A stretch of DNA of 6,519 nucleotides from an uncultured Pseudomonadota bacterium (GTDB lineage: Bacteria; Pseudomonadota; Alphaproteobacteria; Rs-D84): contig CAMOXB010000007.1 of the NCBI GenBank assembly GCA_946628805.1, forward strand, positions 1-6,519, written 5' to 3'. Both the position numbers and the translations under genes were made by a program. Positions 6,142 through 6,519 of the stretch are shown in pieces; positions within the stretch are counted from its first letter, which is position 1, and the number at the start of each line of letters is the position of its first letter. Under the pieces are notes generated by a model that had not been told where the DNA came from, searched no databases, and worked only from the letters and a program-made list of their open reading frames with translations.

Positions 6142-6155
6142 ACGACGATACCAAA
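6134..6155. repeat. Paired 9-bp direct repeats at the rne promoter
   Basis: GATACCAAA occurs at 6134-6142 and again at 6147-6155, a perfect direct repeat with a 13-bp period (minus strand: TTTGGTATC twice). One copy covers the proposed rne -35 box and the other lies just upstream. This arrangement could be a regulator site or a duplicated -35 element, or chance in a short AT-rich gap. Confidence 0.45.
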
Positions 6156-6166
6156 GGCAAGGTGTT

Positions 6167-6519
6167 TTATTTCTGAATCTTATGTTTTTTATGCGGAATT
6201 TGAATATGCGGCATTTTTTCCTTGGCTTCGTTAAGCCATTTTTTCATGCGCGCACGCAACCAACGTTCATATATAAAGAACAAACCGCCGACACCAATCA
6301 ATGGCAACACATAATAAATGATTCTGTATGCCAAAAGAGCGCCGAAAATGCTGGCCTTGTCAACAGATTCTGGCAATGCCACCATAAATATAGATTCAAA
6401 AACACCGATACCACCCGGAACCTGGCTGAAAACACCAGCAACGTTTGCTATCACATACAATCCGATAAATACGCCAAATGGCATATCTATAAACGGACTG
6501 ATACAGAAATAAAGAACCA
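6167..6519 (-). CDS. UPF0104 / LPG-synthase transmembrane-domain protein (3' part, runs off the window)
   Basis: This is the C-terminal part of an integral inner-membrane protein. The frame has no stop up to the right edge (extending upstream as VLYFCISPFID before the internal Met at 6484), so the true start is outside the window. Two or three hydrophobic segments are visible: one around FGVFIGLYVIANVAGV and one around YYVLPLIGVGGLFFIY. Between them is the conserved motif VPGGIGVFES, and AYRIIYYVLPL follows. These are hallmarks of the UPF0104 family, the same fold as the flippase part of MprF and of YbhN. The protein ends about 40 residues after the last hydrophobic segment in a Lys/Arg-rich cytoplasmic tail (ARMKKW...HKKHKIQK), so no C-terminal aminoacyl-transferase domain follows. 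Its substrate cannot be told from sequence; relatives move or modify lipids. It is in the same orientation as rne, 203 bp upstream. Confidence 0.88.
   Translation of the reverse strand, partial: VLYFCISPFIDMPFGVFIGLYVIANVAGVFSQVPGGIGVFESIFMVALPESVDKASIFGALLAYRIIYYVLPLIGVGGLFFIYERWLRARMKKWLNEAKEKMPHIQIPHKKHKIQK

Overview
The window suggests a Gram-negative proteobacterium of moderate GC content, probably an alphaproteobacterium. The evidence is a periplasmic M48 protease, a lipobox lipoprotein and an RNase E with an acidic insertion in its S1 domain. The lineage is inferred from these features and no search was possible. Most of the window is ordinary housekeeping sequence, and I see no prophage, insertion sequence, CRISPR array, tRNA, rRNA or obvious defence system.

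Left part, plus strand (1-3351): recG, the branched-DNA helicase, is followed without a gap by a secreted BepA/YfgC-like M48 zinc metalloprotease with a C-terminal TPR-like region. The recG stop and the protease start share one base (TAATG), so the two are almost certainly co-transcribed and probably translationally coupled.

Middle part (3352-4160): a 48-residue lipoprotein on the plus strand, which I recognise as YhfL-like (DUF4223), has its own promoter-like sequence and a strong hairpin terminator. It converges on an AT-rich minus-strand gene for an unrecognised 135-residue protein, and the same hairpin can terminate both genes. A perfect 30-bp palindromic terminator separates the unknown gene from rne. 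Next to it lie a short hexamer-repeat tract and a 9-bp inverted repeat that overlaps the end of rne.

Right part, minus strand (4161-6519): a compact RNase E has its catalytic, 5'-sensor-like and Zn-link residues intact but almost no C-terminal scaffold. It is preceded by a leader of about 140 nt, a candidate promoter and a pair of 9-bp direct repeats. The 3' part of an integral membrane protein gene (UPF0104/LPG-synthase TM family, the flippase-like fold of MprF) runs off the right edge.

The most interesting items are the unknown AT-rich gene, the YhfL-like lipoprotein outside its familiar enterobacterial setting, the minimal RNase E tail with a possible remnant PNPase-binding motif, and the rne leader region.
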